Positions 32,073-40,761 are shown, counted from the stretch's first letter. The stretch is DNA of 64,000 nt from Nonomuraea zeae (GCF_005889725.1 NZ_VCKX01000018.1:1-64000), one strand, 5' to 3'. Translations and numbers: made by a program. Notes: generated from the letters alone by a model not told the origin.

Positions 32073-33827
32073 ATGTCAGATCCCGTGTCGGGCACCGCCG
32101 GAGAGCAGGTGACGCACAGGCACGGCGACCGCCTTCTCGCCTCCCTCGCCCGGCGGGCCTGGCGGCCGCTGGCCGTGGTCGCCGCAGGGACCGCCGCCGG
32201 CTCGGCCGCGACCCTGGCCATGCCCGCGCTGCTGGCCGCCGCGGTGGACGGCGTGCTCTCGGGCCAGGACGTCCTCCCCGCGGCGGCGCTGCTGGCCCTG
32301 GTCCTGGCCGTGCTCACCCTCGCCGACCTGGCGCGCGCCATCGCGGGCGCCGCCTCCAACGCCTCCGGCACCGCGGCGCTGCGCCTGCGGTTCACCGACC
32401 ACCTGCTGCGCCTGGGGGCCGGCGAGGCCCGCAGGTTCCCGGCCGGGGAGCTGGCCAACCGGCTGGTGAGCAACACCGCCACCGCCGGGCACGTCCCGCT
32501 GACCCTGCTGGACACCGTCGCCGCGCTCGTCACCGCGGTGGGCGGGATCACCGCGCTCTTCCTCATCGACTGGCGGACCGGGGTCGCCTTCGTGGCCGGC
32601 GTGCCCGTGGCGCTGGCCGTCATCCTCTTCTTCGTCACCCGGATGTCCGGGCTGTACGACCGCTACCAGGAGGCGCAGGGCCGGCTCGCCGCGCGTCTCA
32701 CCGACACCCTGGCGGGCATCCGTACGGTGCGCGCCTCGGGCACCGCCGGCCGCGAGATCGACCGCGTGCTCGCCCCGCTGCCCGCGCTCTCCGAGGCCGG
32801 GCACGCCCTGTGGCGGACCCAGGCCCGCGGCGTGTGGCGGATCGGCCTGGTGCTGCCGCTCATCGAGGTGGCGGTGCTCGCCGTGGCGGGCCTCGGCGTC
32901 GTGGACGGCCGCCTGGCCCCCGGGCAACTGCTGGCCGTGGCCGCCTACGCCGCGCTGGGCCTGTCGTTCATCGAGCAGGTCGACACCGCGATGAGCGTGG
33001 CCCAGGCCCGCTCGGCGGCCCGCCGCCTCTGCCAGGTGCTGGCGCTGCCCGCGCAGGTCCCCGGCACGCGCCCGGCGCCCGACGGCCCGGGGGCGCTGTC
33101 GTTCCGCGGCGTCACCGTGACGCGGGACGGCGCCCGGCTGCTCGACGACCTCGACCTGGACATCCCCGCAGGACTGCTGACCGCCGTCGTCGGGCCGTCC
33201 GGCGCGGGCAAGACGACGCTGGCCATGGTGGCGGGCCGGCTGCTCGACCCCGACCGCGGGCAGGTGTCGCTCGACGGCCGGGCGCTGGCCGAGATCGCCT
33301 CCTTGACCGACGTCGTCGCCTACGCCTTCGAACGTCCCGCGCTCCTCGGCGGTGACCTCGCCGCCGCCATCGCCTACGGCCGGCCGGGGACCGGCCGCGC
33401 GGCCGTGCGGGAGGCCGCCGCCGCGGCCCGCGTGGACGACGTCATCCGCCGGCTGCCGAAGGGGTACGACACCCCGGCGGACGGCGTGCCCCTGTCCGGC
33501 GGCGAGCTCCAGCGGCTCGGCCTGGCCCGCGCACTCGTCCGGCACGCCCGGGTGACCGTGCTCGACGACGCCACCTCCAGCCTCGACACCGCGACGGAAG
33601 CCCAGGTGACCCGCGCGCTCGTGGACGGGATGCGCGGACGGACCCGCCTGGTCATCGCACATCGGGTGACCACCGCCGCCCGCGCCGACCTGGTCGTCTG
33701 GCTGGAGAACGGCCGGGTCCGCGCGCGGGGCACGCACCAGGAGCTCTGGACCGACCCGGCCTACCGCGCGCTGTTCGCCACCCTGCCGACCGTTGGGGAG
33801 GAAGAGCCGTGTCCGGTGCTGCTCTGA
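32073..33827 (+). CDS. ABC exporter half-transporter A of the lanthipeptide locus
   Basis: 584 residues: six membrane helices followed by an ATPase with GPSGAGKTT, signature LSGGELQRL and H-loop IAHRVTT. The Walker B segment reads TVLDDATSSLD, where the catalytic Glu is Asp, as in the degenerate site of heterodimeric exporters. There is no C39 peptidase domain, so the leader is removed elsewhere. ATG at 32073 has GGAG 7 bases upstream. It overlaps the next exporter gene by 19 bases and most likely pairs with it to export the mature or modified lanthipeptide. Confidence 0.93.
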   Translation: MSDPVSGTAGEQVTHRHGDRLLASLARRAWRPLAVVAAGTAAGSAATLAMPALLAAAVDGVLSGQDVLPAAALLALVLAVLTLADLARAIAGAASNASGTAALRLRFTDHLLRLGAGEARRFPAGELANRLVSNTATAGHVPLTLLDTVAALVTAVGGITALFLIDWRTGVAFVAGVPVALAVILFFVTRMSGLYDRYQEAQGRLAARLTDTLAGIRTVRASGTAGREIDRVLAPLPALSEAGHALWRTQARGVWRIGLVLPLIEVAVLAVAGLGVVDGRLAPGQLLAVAAYAALGLSFIEQVDTAMSVAQARSAARRLCQVLALPAQVPGTRPAPDGPGALSFRGVTVTRDGARLLDDLDLDIPAGLLTAVVGPSGAGKTTLAMVAGRLLDPDRGQVSLDGRALAEIASLTDVVAYAFERPALLGGDLAAAIAYGRPGTGRAAVREAAAAARVDDVIRRLPKGYDTPADGVPLSGGELQRLGLARALVRHARVTVLDDATSSLDTATEAQVTRALVDGMRGRTRLVIAHRVTTAARADLVVWLENGRVRARGTHQELWTDPAYRALFATLPTVGEEEPCPVLL

Positions 33828-35632
33828 CCCGCTCGCCCGCTGCCTCTCAGCCCGCTGGCCCTCCGCCTGCTGCCCCGCTGCTCGCCGGGCCCCGCGTGCT
33901 CAGCGCGCCGCGCCTGCTGCTGGCGTTGCTCCGGCCGCGCAGGCGCCCGCTGGCCGTGGTCCTGGCGCTGTCCGCCGTCGAATCGGCGCCGGTGCTGCTG
34001 TCCGGGCTGCTCATCGCCGCCGCCGTGGACCACGGCTTCCTGGCCGGCCGGCCGGGCACCGGCCTCGCCCTGCTCGGCCTGCTGGCCGTGGTGATGGCGG
34101 TCAAGGCGGTGGCCACCCGGCTGATGCTGCCCGTCCTGGCCGAGGTCGTCGAGCCGTTGCGGGACGACCTCGTACGGGCCGTGGTCACCGCGACCGTGAC
34201 CCGCGCCGCAGGCGGCGCGGAAGCACCCGACACCGCCGCGGTCAACCGGCTCACCGCGCAGGTCGAATCGGTGCGGAACCTGGTGTCCGTCCTGCTGCGC
34301 AGCAGCCGCCAGCTCGGCATGTCGCTGATCGCCGCGCTGGCCGGCCTGCTGGCCCTGTCGCCGCTGGTCGCCGCGATTGCCGTGGGGCCCGTGCTGCTGG
34401 CGCTGGCGGTGTTCGCCTGGCTGCTGCCCACGCTGACGAACCGGCAGCGCGGCCAGATCCTGGCCGACGAGCGGCTCACGGCCGAGGTCACCCCGATCCT
34501 GGCCGGGCTGCGCGACGTCGCCGCCTGCGGGGCCCGCGACCAGGCCCGCGCGACGGTGGACGCCGCCGTCTCCGCGCAGGTGGTGGCCACCATGTCCATG
34601 GCCTGGGCGGGAACGGGACGGCGGCTGATCGTCACGCTCGGCGTCCACGTCCCGCTGCTCGTCCTGCTGCTCGCCGCCCGGCCGCTGGCCGAGGGCGGGC
34701 ACCTGAGCGCGGGCGAGGTCATCGGCGCGGTGACCTACCTGGCCACCGGGCTCGACCCGGCCCTGCGCATGCTCGTCAGCACGGTCGGCGGCTGGGGCGT
34801 GGCCCTGCTCGTCGTACTGCGCAGGATCGCCGAATCCATCACCGTGCCGGCCGCCCCGCAGGACGGGACCAGGCAAAACCCCGTCGGGTACGGCCTGCGC
34901 GCCGAACGGCTGACCTTCGGCTACGCGCCCGAGGCGACGCCGGTCGTCCGTGACCTCGAACTCGCGATCCCCGAAGGGGCGCACCTGGCCGTGGTCGGCC
35001 CGAGCGGCGCCGGCAAGTCCACCCTGTCGATGCTGCTCACCGGGCTCCTGCCGGCCACCGGCGGCCGGATACTGCTCGACGGGCGCCCGCTCGGCGAGTG
35101 CGCCGCCAGGACGGTGATCGCGCTCGTGCCGCAGGAGGCGTACGTCTTCACCGGCACGGTCCGCGAGAACCTGGGCTATCTCAGCGCGGAGCACCCGCAG
35201 GGCGGCGACACGCGGCTGCGCGCGTCGGCCGCCGCCGTGGGCGCCCTGCCGCTGGTCGACCGGCTCGGCGGGCTCGACGCGGTCATCGAGGAGCCCGCCT
35301 CGCTCTCGGCTGGGGAGAAGCAGCTCGTCGCGCTGGCCCGCGTCCACGCCTCGCCGGCCAGGATCGTCGTGCTGGACGAGGCCACGTGTCACCTCGACCC
35401 GGCCGCCGAGCAGCGCGCCGAAGAGGCGTTCGCCAGGCGCGACGGCACGCTCGTCGTCATCGCGCATCGCATCAGCTCCGCCATGAGAGCGGAGCGCGTC
35501 CTGCTGATGGACGGCAGCACCACGATCGCCGGAACGCATCAGGACCTGCTCACCCGATCACCCCTGTACACCGACCTGGTCGGCCACTGGCGAGGCGGCG
35601 CCCGTCATCCGAGCTCGGAAAGGACCCAGTAA
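33809..35632 (+). CDS. ABC exporter half-transporter B of the lanthipeptide locus
   Basis: 607 residues with a Pro/Ala-rich N-terminal extension, six membrane helices and an ATPase: GPSGAGKST, Walker B IVVLDEATCHLD with the catalytic Glu intact, and a non-standard signature LSAGEKQLV. That signature would complete the ATP site of half-transporter A, whose Walker B is also altered; the other composite site is canonical. GTG at 33809 lies inside the end of the upstream gene. The stop overlaps the radical SAM start as TAATG, so four genes from exporter A onward are tightly linked. Confidence 0.93.
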   Translation: MSGAALTRSPAASQPAGPPPAAPLLAGPRVLSAPRLLLALLRPRRRPLAVVLALSAVESAPVLLSGLLIAAAVDHGFLAGRPGTGLALLGLLAVVMAVKAVATRLMLPVLAEVVEPLRDDLVRAVVTATVTRAAGGAEAPDTAAVNRLTAQVESVRNLVSVLLRSSRQLGMSLIAALAGLLALSPLVAAIAVGPVLLALAVFAWLLPTLTNRQRGQILADERLTAEVTPILAGLRDVAACGARDQARATVDAAVSAQVVATMSMAWAGTGRRLIVTLGVHVPLLVLLLAARPLAEGGHLSAGEVIGAVTYLATGLDPALRMLVSTVGGWGVALLVVLRRIAESITVPAAPQDGTRQNPVGYGLRAERLTFGYAPEATPVVRDLELAIPEGAHLAVVGPSGAGKSTLSMLLTGLLPATGGRILLDGRPLGECAARTVIALVPQEAYVFTGTVRENLGYLSAEHPQGGDTRLRASAAAVGALPLVDRLGGLDAVIEEPASLSAGEKQLVALARVHASPARIVVLDEATCHLDPAAEQRAEEAFARRDGTLVVIAHRISSAMRAERVLLMDGSTTIAGTHQDLLTRSPLYTDLVGHWRGGARHPSSERTQ

Positions 35633-36783
35633 TGAGCACCGTCATGAGTGCGAGCACCGCGAAGGGCCCCAGCGACGTCGTCTGGGACGTCACCTACGCC
35701 TGCCCGCTGCGCTGCGTGCACTGCTACTCCGAGTCGGGCCGGCGCCCGGCCCGGCAGCTCGGCCACGAGGAGCTGCTCGCGGTCGCCGACGCGATCGTCT
35801 CCCTGCGCCCGCGGGCGGTGGAGTTCGCCGGTGGCGAGCCGCTGCTGGTCAGAAGCCTCATCGAGGTCGCCGGGCGGATCAGGGCGGCGGGGGTCGCGGT
35901 CAACCTCTACACCGGCGGATGGACGCTCGACCGCCGCGCGGCCGAGGCGGCGGCCGGCGTCTTCTCCCGGATCACGGTGAGCGTCGACGGCGCGAGCGCC
36001 GAGGTGCACGACCGGATCCGCGGGCGGGCCGGCTCGTTCCAGCGGGCGATGAACGCGCTGTCCCTCCTGGACGGCCTCTCCGAGGAGCGGGTGGCGAGCG
36101 GCCTCGACCCGGTCGAGTTCGGGGTCGACTACGCGGTCCTGCGCTCCAACCGCCACCAGCTGGAGGAGTTCTGCCGCACGGTCGCACCCCGCTTCCGGCA
36201 CCTGCGCTTCCTCACCTTCGCCGCGGCGGTGCCGTCGGGGCTGGCGAGCCGGCAGGGGTTCGCCGAGCACGAGCTGCTGAGCTTCGACCAGCTCCGTGCG
36301 CTGGCGAGCGACGAGGAACGGCTGCGGGCCCTCGCGCCCGGCTCCGTACGGGTCGGGACGTCGGACAACATGGTGCTGATGATGCATCCGAACTTCCTGC
36401 GGCGCCACGGCTTCCCGTTGCTGCAGGTGGAGCCGGACGGGGAGGTCCGGGCGATGCCGATCTACGAGGGCACCGTCGGCAGCCTCCTCACGGAAGACGC
36501 CGGCACGCTGTGGCAGCGTGCCGGCGAGAGGTGGAATGATCCCGTGGTGGTGGAGGCCCTGTCGGCGGTCCGTTCGATGGAGGACTGGGCGGAGGCGACC
36601 CGGCGCATCGACTATCACTTCGGCACCGACGAGGTCCGCCGCCGCATCGACCGCCGCCCGCCCTACGCGGCGCCCGCCGCTGGGCCTGCTGTCGCGTCCG
36701 CCGCTGGGCCCGCTGGTGTGCCCGTGCACCGGCCTGAGCGGAGTCAGGATCTGGTGACGGTGACGCCGCCGATGAGGCCGTAG
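35632..36783 (+). CDS. Radical SAM protein without SPASM cysteines, lanthipeptide locus
   Basis: 383 residues with the radical SAM motif CPLRCVHC (Cys24, Cys28, Cys31) and the SAM-binding GGEP block (VEFAGGEPLL). The region that in SPASM proteins carries auxiliary Fe-S Cys ligands keeps its shape (VEPDGEVRAMPIYEGTVGSL near residue 267) but has no Cys; the whole C-terminal half lacks them. It may modify a precursor core, for example by epimerisation, or act elsewhere. ATG at 35632 overlaps the exporter B stop. The last 45 residues are low-complexity and overlap the convergent LiaF-like gene by 40 bases. Confidence 0.92.
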   Translation: MSTVMSASTAKGPSDVVWDVTYACPLRCVHCYSESGRRPARQLGHEELLAVADAIVSLRPRAVEFAGGEPLLVRSLIEVAGRIRAAGVAVNLYTGGWTLDRRAAEAAAGVFSRITVSVDGASAEVHDRIRGRAGSFQRAMNALSLLDGLSEERVASGLDPVEFGVDYAVLRSNRHQLEEFCRTVAPRFRHLRFLTFAAAVPSGLASRQGFAEHELLSFDQLRALASDEERLRALAPGSVRVGTSDNMVLMMHPNFLRRHGFPLLQVEPDGEVRAMPIYEGTVGSLLTEDAGTLWQRAGERWNDPVVVEALSAVRSMEDWAEATRRIDYHFGTDEVRRRIDRRPPYAAPAAGPAVASAAGPAGVPVHRPERSQDLVTVTPPMRP

Positions 36784-37091
36784 GCGCGGACGCGGATGAC
36801 CGGGCCGGTGGCGGACGGCGAGCCGGCCTCGACCCGGCGGCCGCCGAAGAGGTGGAAGCCCTCGACCCGGACGTCGGCCTCGGCGGGGACGCGTAGCATC
36901 ACGCCGCCGATGAGCGAGACCTTCGTCAGCGTCGACTCGGGAGCGAGCTCCGCGTCGGCGAGGTCGAGGTGGGCGCCGCCGACGGGGGTGAGGACGACGG
37001 TGCTTCCCGACAGACGGCCGGCCCGCTGCTTGAGGCCGCCGATGAGGGAGAGGTGCCAGTCGGTCTGCTGCGGAGAAGTGGTGTTCGTCAT
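36744..37091 (-). CDS. LiaF-like (cell wall-active antibiotics response) domain protein
   Basis: 115 residues, made of repeated beta strands with Gly-Gly turns: HLSLIGGLKQRAG, LTKVSLIGGVMLRV, EGFHLFGGRRVE and AYGLIGGVTVTRS. It matches the C-terminal LiaF/DUF2154 domain but has no membrane segment, so it is soluble. LiaF proteins modulate two-component systems that answer envelope stress. ATG at 37091 has no ribosome site but lies 7 bases after a TAGCGT box, as expected for a leaderless transcript. It is probably controlled by the adjacent response regulator through the shared promoter. Confidence 0.85.
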   Translation of the reverse strand: MTNTTSPQQTDWHLSLIGGLKQRAGRLSGSTVVLTPVGGAHLDLADAELAPESTLTKVSLIGGVMLRVPAEADVRVEGFHLFGGRRVEAGSPSATGPVIRVRAYGLIGGVTVTRS

Positions 37092-37098
37092 GACATTT

Positions 37099-37165
37099 AC
37101 GCTACGGGGCCCCAGGTCAGGCGGTAAGTGTCGTCCATCGCGACCTGATCCATGACGATCGTCAT
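37099..37165 (-). promoter_or_regulatory. Regulated leaderless promoter, copy 1
   Basis: Read on the minus strand: ATGACGATCGTCAT (37152-37165, perfect palindrome), 23 bases, CTTACC (37123-37128), 18 bases, TAGCGT (37099-37104), 7 bases, ATG of the LiaF-like gene. The same layout and spacing occurs at 40588-40654. The palindrome overlaps the response regulator stop. It is a likely binding site for that regulator. Confidence 0.8.
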
Positions 37166-37770
37166 ACCAGCCAGCCCTTGGCGCGCGCGATCTCGATGGC
37201 CTCGGCACGGGTGCGCGCACCGAGCTTCTGGATGGCCGCAGACAGGTGGTTGCGCACGGTGCCCGCGGACAGGTGCAGGCCCTTGGCGATCTCGGCGATG
37301 GTCCCGTGGCCGCCGGCCGCGGCCAGCACCTCGGTCTCGCGCGGGGTGAGCGGGGAGGAGCCCTCGCTGAGCGCGGCGATGGCCAGCGCGGGATCGACCA
37401 CCCGCTGCCCGGCGACGACCTTGCGGATGGCCTGGGCCAGCTCGGTGGCGGGCGCGTCCTTGAGCAGGAAGCCGGTGGCGCCGGCGGCCAGGGCGGCGTG
37501 CAGGTAGCCGGTGCGCCCGAACGTGGTCAGGATCATCACCCGGGTGCCGGGCGCCTCGGCCTGGAGCCGGCGGGCCGCCTCCAGGCCGTCGATGCCCGGC
37601 ATCTCGATGTCGAGCAGCGCCACGTCGGGCCGGAACGCCTGGCAGGCCCCCACGACCTCGTCACCGCGGCCCACGTCGCCCACGACCTCGATGTCGGGCT
37701 CCAGCGACAGCAGCGCGGCCATCGCGCCGCGGAACATCGTCTGGTCCTCGGCCAGCAGCACACGGATCAT
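37162..37770 (-). CDS. NarL/DesR-type response regulator
   Basis: 202 residues: a receiver domain (RVLLAEDQTMFRGAMAALLS, phospho-acceptor Asp54 in LLDIEMPG, Lys in GFLLKDAP) and a LuxR helix-turn-helix (LTPRETEVLAAAGGHGTIAE, IAKGLHLSAGTVRNHLSAAI). It matches the DesR/LiaR group. ATG at 37770 is 2 bases from the histidine kinase stop. It ends the operon ATPase-permease-kinase-regulator and probably binds the palindromes upstream of the ATPase and LiaF-like genes. Confidence 0.93.
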   Translation of the reverse strand: MIRVLLAEDQTMFRGAMAALLSLEPDIEVVGDVGRGDEVVGACQAFRPDVALLDIEMPGIDGLEAARRLQAEAPGTRVMILTTFGRTGYLHAALAAGATGFLLKDAPATELAQAIRKVVAGQRVVDPALAIAALSEGSSPLTPRETEVLAAAGGHGTIAEIAKGLHLSAGTVRNHLSAAIQKLGARTRAEAIEIARAKGWLV

Positions 37771-37772
37771 CC

Positions 37773-39002
37773 TCACGCCTCCAGGGGTATTCGCACGGCC
37801 AGCCGGAAGCCGCCCTCGGCGGGCCTGCCGACCTCGATGCGGCCACCGAGAGCGGCGGCCCGTTCGCTCAGCCCGGTCAGCCCGTTGCCCCCAGCACCGC
37901 CCCCAGCACCGCCTCCGGGACCGCTGCCAAGGCTGCCGGAGTCGCTGCCGGGGCCGCTGTCTGGGACATTGCCCGGGTCGGCGGGTCCCTGGCCGTCGTC
38001 GCGGATCTCCACGCTCACCGTCCGCTCGTCCTGCCGCAGCGTGATCCAGCAGTGCGTGGCCGCGCTGTGCCGGAGCACGTTGGTCACACCCTCGCGTACG
38101 GTCCACGCCAGGAGGGACTCCACGGGGACGGGCAGGTCCCAGTCGTCGGGCATGAGCACCGTGCACTCGATCTCGGCCGAGCGGGCGGCGGACTCCGCCC
38201 CGGCGATCTCGGCCGCGAGCGTCGGCCGCCGGTAGTCGGTGACGGCCTGCCGGATCTCGGCCAGGGCCCGGCGTACGACGCCCTCGACGTCGTCGAGCTC
38301 GGCCACGGCCCGCTCGGGCGCGGCGGGGACCAGCCTGCGGGCCAGCTCGGTCTTGACCACGACCACCGAGAGGCTGTGCCCGACCAGGTCGTGCAGGTCA
38401 CGGGCGATGCGGTTGCGCTCTTCGACCACCGCCAGCCGGGCCAGCTCCCGCCGGGTCTCCCGCAGCTCCTCCACCAGGTCGGAGGTGCGCCGCGTCTGCA
38501 CCGCGAAGACGCCGGGCAGCACCACGAACGCCGTCAGCGCCGCGGCCGGGCCCACCTCCAGGCCGTGCCCGACGGCGATCGCCCCCGCCACCACCGACAC
38601 CCCCGCGATGTGGGCGCCGGCCCTGGGCAGGCGGCTCCATCCGCAGGCGGTGGTCACCCAGGTCACCGCGGCGGCCCACGGCCAGCCGCCCCAGACCTCC
38701 AGCGCCAGCGCCGCCACCACCAGCACCGCGTAGACCTTGGGGAACCGCGGGGAGCCGCGTTGCGCCAGGACCCGGCCGCTCACCCCGAGAGCCGAGACCG
38801 CCACCGCGCCCGCCACGGCCAGCGCCGTCTGCCAGGGCGGCGGGTGCTGGGCCGCGAAGTACAGCACCGCCCATCCCGTCGCCGCCAGCATGATCAAGGA
38901 GCGGGTCAGGTTGCGTAAGTCCCAGACCCGCTCCACGGCAGAAGACCCGGCGGGCTCCTCCCGCCGGGTCTCCGAGCCGTCGTCAGCGTGCGCCGGACTC
39001 AC
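37773..39002 (-). CDS. DesK-type sensor histidine kinase
   Basis: 409 residues: five or six membrane helices in the first 180 residues, then a HisKA_3 dimerisation segment with phospho-His204 in IARDLHDLVGHSL and an ATPase domain (LLAWTVREGVTNVLRHS, EIRDDGQGP). The loop before GLTGLSERAAALGG is expanded by a Gly/Ser/Pro-rich insert of about 30 residues that is unusual for the family. GTG at 39002 overlaps the permease stop by 20 bases. It probably senses a membrane or drug signal and phosphorylates the adjacent regulator. Confidence 0.92.
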   Translation of the reverse strand: MSPAHADDGSETRREEPAGSSAVERVWDLRNLTRSLIMLAATGWAVLYFAAQHPPPWQTALAVAGAVAVSALGVSGRVLAQRGSPRFPKVYAVLVVAALALEVWGGWPWAAAVTWVTTACGWSRLPRAGAHIAGVSVVAGAIAVGHGLEVGPAAALTAFVVLPGVFAVQTRRTSDLVEELRETRRELARLAVVEERNRIARDLHDLVGHSLSVVVVKTELARRLVPAAPERAVAELDDVEGVVRRALAEIRQAVTDYRRPTLAAEIAGAESAARSAEIECTVLMPDDWDLPVPVESLLAWTVREGVTNVLRHSAATHCWITLRQDERTVSVEIRDDGQGPADPGNVPDSGPGSDSGSLGSGPGGGAGGGAGGNGLTGLSERAAALGGRIEVGRPAEGGFRLAVRIPLEA

Positions 39003-39684
39003 GCCGCCACCGCATCAGCACCGCGCCCGCGCCCAGCACGGTCCACCCGGCCAGGACGGCCAGTCCCGTGGCGCCGGGCGCGCGCCCGTCCAGGACGGAG
39101 AATCCCGCCTGGGCGAGAGAGTAGGTGGGCACGTAGTGCCGCACGCTCTCCAGCACCCCGGGCAGCGCGCCGGACCCGACCAGCCCGCCCACCGCGGCCA
39201 GGGCGAAGAACACCACCACGATGCCCACCTGCGCGCTCTTGCCCCGCATCGTCAGCCCGAGCAGCAGGCCGAGCAGCGCGAAGGGCAGCGAGCCGGCCAG
39301 CATCAGCAGGAGCAGGGCGGCCCACCGCCCGGCGTCGAGCCGGACGTCTCCCGCGAAGACGGCCGCGAGCGACACTCCGGCCACCCCCGGCACGATCATC
39401 AGCACGCCTTGCACGATCTTCCCGGCCAGCCACTGGGCGTCGGCCAGCGGAGTGAGCTTGAGCTGACGCAGCCAGCCGCGTGCGCGATCCTCGGCCACGC
39501 CGCCGCCCGACCCGATCAGACCGCCGCCCGCCGCGGCGTACACGGCCATCGCCACCATCGCGGGGGCCGCGCCCGCGCCCCTTCCGTAGGCCAGGTAGAG
39601 GCCGACAGGGGTGACCACGAGGAACACGAGGTATTTGACGTTGCGCAGAGCCCGCACGACTTCGAAGCGCACGAAACTGAACAT
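38983..39684 (-). CDS. ABC-2 type permease
   Basis: 233 residues with six hydrophobic segments of the ABC-2 family (FVRFEVVRALRNVKYLVFLV, then AEDRARGWLRQLKLTPLADA between early helices). It pairs with the preceding ATPase to form a drug or lipid exporter like those next to DesK/DesR systems. ATG at 39684 shares one base with the ATPase stop (TAATG). Confidence 0.9.
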   Translation of the reverse strand: MFSFVRFEVVRALRNVKYLVFLVVTPVGLYLAYGRGAGAAPAMVAMAVYAAAGGGLIGSGGGVAEDRARGWLRQLKLTPLADAQWLAGKIVQGVLMIVPGVAGVSLAAVFAGDVRLDAGRWAALLLLMLAGSLPFALLGLLLGLTMRGKSAQVGIVVVFFALAAVGGLVGSGALPGVLESVRHYVPTYSLAQAGFSVLDGRAPGATGLAVLAGWTVLGAGAVLMRWRRESGAR

Positions 39685-40580
39685 TACGCGACCTGCTTCC
39701 CAGAGGTAAGAGTGATCAGTGCTTCTTCGAGGTCGGCCCCGGAGACCCGCAGGTCCCGCACGCCGCCGACGGATCCGTAGAGCGCGGCGACGGTGCCGTC
39801 CGCGTCGTCGGTGCGGATCGTGACGTCGCGGCCGTGCACGCCGACGTCCCGGACACCGGGCAGGGCCAGCAGCCGGCTGGGCTCGGGGGCGTCCAGCACG
39901 CACCGCACGGTCCGGCCGCCCACCATCGCCTTGATCGTCGAGGGGGTGCCCTCTGCCACGACCGTGCCGTGGGCCAGCACGATCACCCGGTCGGCGAAGG
40001 CGTCCGCCTCGTCCAGGTAGTGGGTGGCGAACACCGTGGTGGTGCCGGCCTGCCGTACCGACGTCCAGAAGGCCCGCCGCGACGCGGCGTCCATGGCCAC
40101 CGTGGGCTCGTCCAGGAACAGCAGCTCCGGCCGTCCCGCCAGGGCCATCGCGAAGCGCACCCGCTGGGCCTGCCCCCCGGACAGCGCGTCGCCCCTGCGC
40201 CGGGCCACCTCGTCCAGCCCGGCCATCTCCAGCACCTCGCCGACCGTGCGCCGGGCGCCGTACAGGCGGACCGCGAGAGCGACGACGTCGCGGACGGTGG
40301 CGTCGGATGGCAGCCCGCCGGACTGCGGCATCGCGCCCACCCGCCCGGCGGCGACCGCGCCGGCGGGGCTGTCGTCGAGCACGCGGATCCGGCCCTGGTC
40401 GGGCCGCCGCAGCCCCAGCATCAGGTCCACCGCGGTGGACTTGCCCGCCCCGTTCGGCCCGAGCAGCGCGACGCACTCCCCGCGGCCGACCTCGAACGTG
40501 ACGTCATCGAGCGCCTGTACGCGGCCGTAGCGCTTGCTCACGCCCTGGAAGGCGATGGCCGCTGACGTGGTGTTCTTCAT
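39684..40580 (-). CDS. ABC transporter ATPase, drug-export type
   Basis: 298 residues: ALLGPNGAGKST, LSGGQAQRV, LLFLDEPTVAMD and the H-loop FATHYLDEADAFADRV, followed by the C-terminal extension of daunorubicin/NatA-type ATPases. ATG at 40580 has no ribosome site and starts 7 bases after TAGCGT, matching a leaderless transcript. First gene of the ATPase-permease-kinase-regulator operon. Confidence 0.93.
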   Translation of the reverse strand: MKNTTSAAIAFQGVSKRYGRVQALDDVTFEVGRGECVALLGPNGAGKSTAVDLMLGLRRPDQGRIRVLDDSPAGAVAAGRVGAMPQSGGLPSDATVRDVVALAVRLYGARRTVGEVLEMAGLDEVARRRGDALSGGQAQRVRFAMALAGRPELLFLDEPTVAMDAASRRAFWTSVRQAGTTTVFATHYLDEADAFADRVIVLAHGTVVAEGTPSTIKAMVGGRTVRCVLDAPEPSRLLALPGVRDVGVHGRDVTIRTDDADGTVAALYGSVGGVRDLRVSGADLEEALITLTSGKQVA

Positions 40581-40587
40581 GCCAATG

Positions 40588-40654
40588 ACGCTACGGACGA
40601 GATTGCTGCCGGATAAGTGGAGCTCGTCCCGACTTCACCCATGACGACCGTCAC
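40588..40654 (-). promoter_or_regulatory. Regulated leaderless promoter, copy 2
   Basis: On the minus strand: GTGACGGTCGTCAT (40641-40654, imperfect palindrome), 23 bases, CTTATC (40612-40617), 18 bases, TAGCGT (40588-40593), 7 bases, ATG of the ATPase gene. All three spacings match the promoter at 37099-37165 exactly, which argues for one shared activator or repressor. Confidence 0.8.
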
Positions 40655-40761
40655 CCCTGGCGGCGGCGGGCGTGTCACCGCGGCGTCATAGCCGGGTCAA
40701 CGGGCCTCCGTACCGTCCTGGTGAACTCCCGACGATCAAACGATCAGAGAGGAAACACCAG

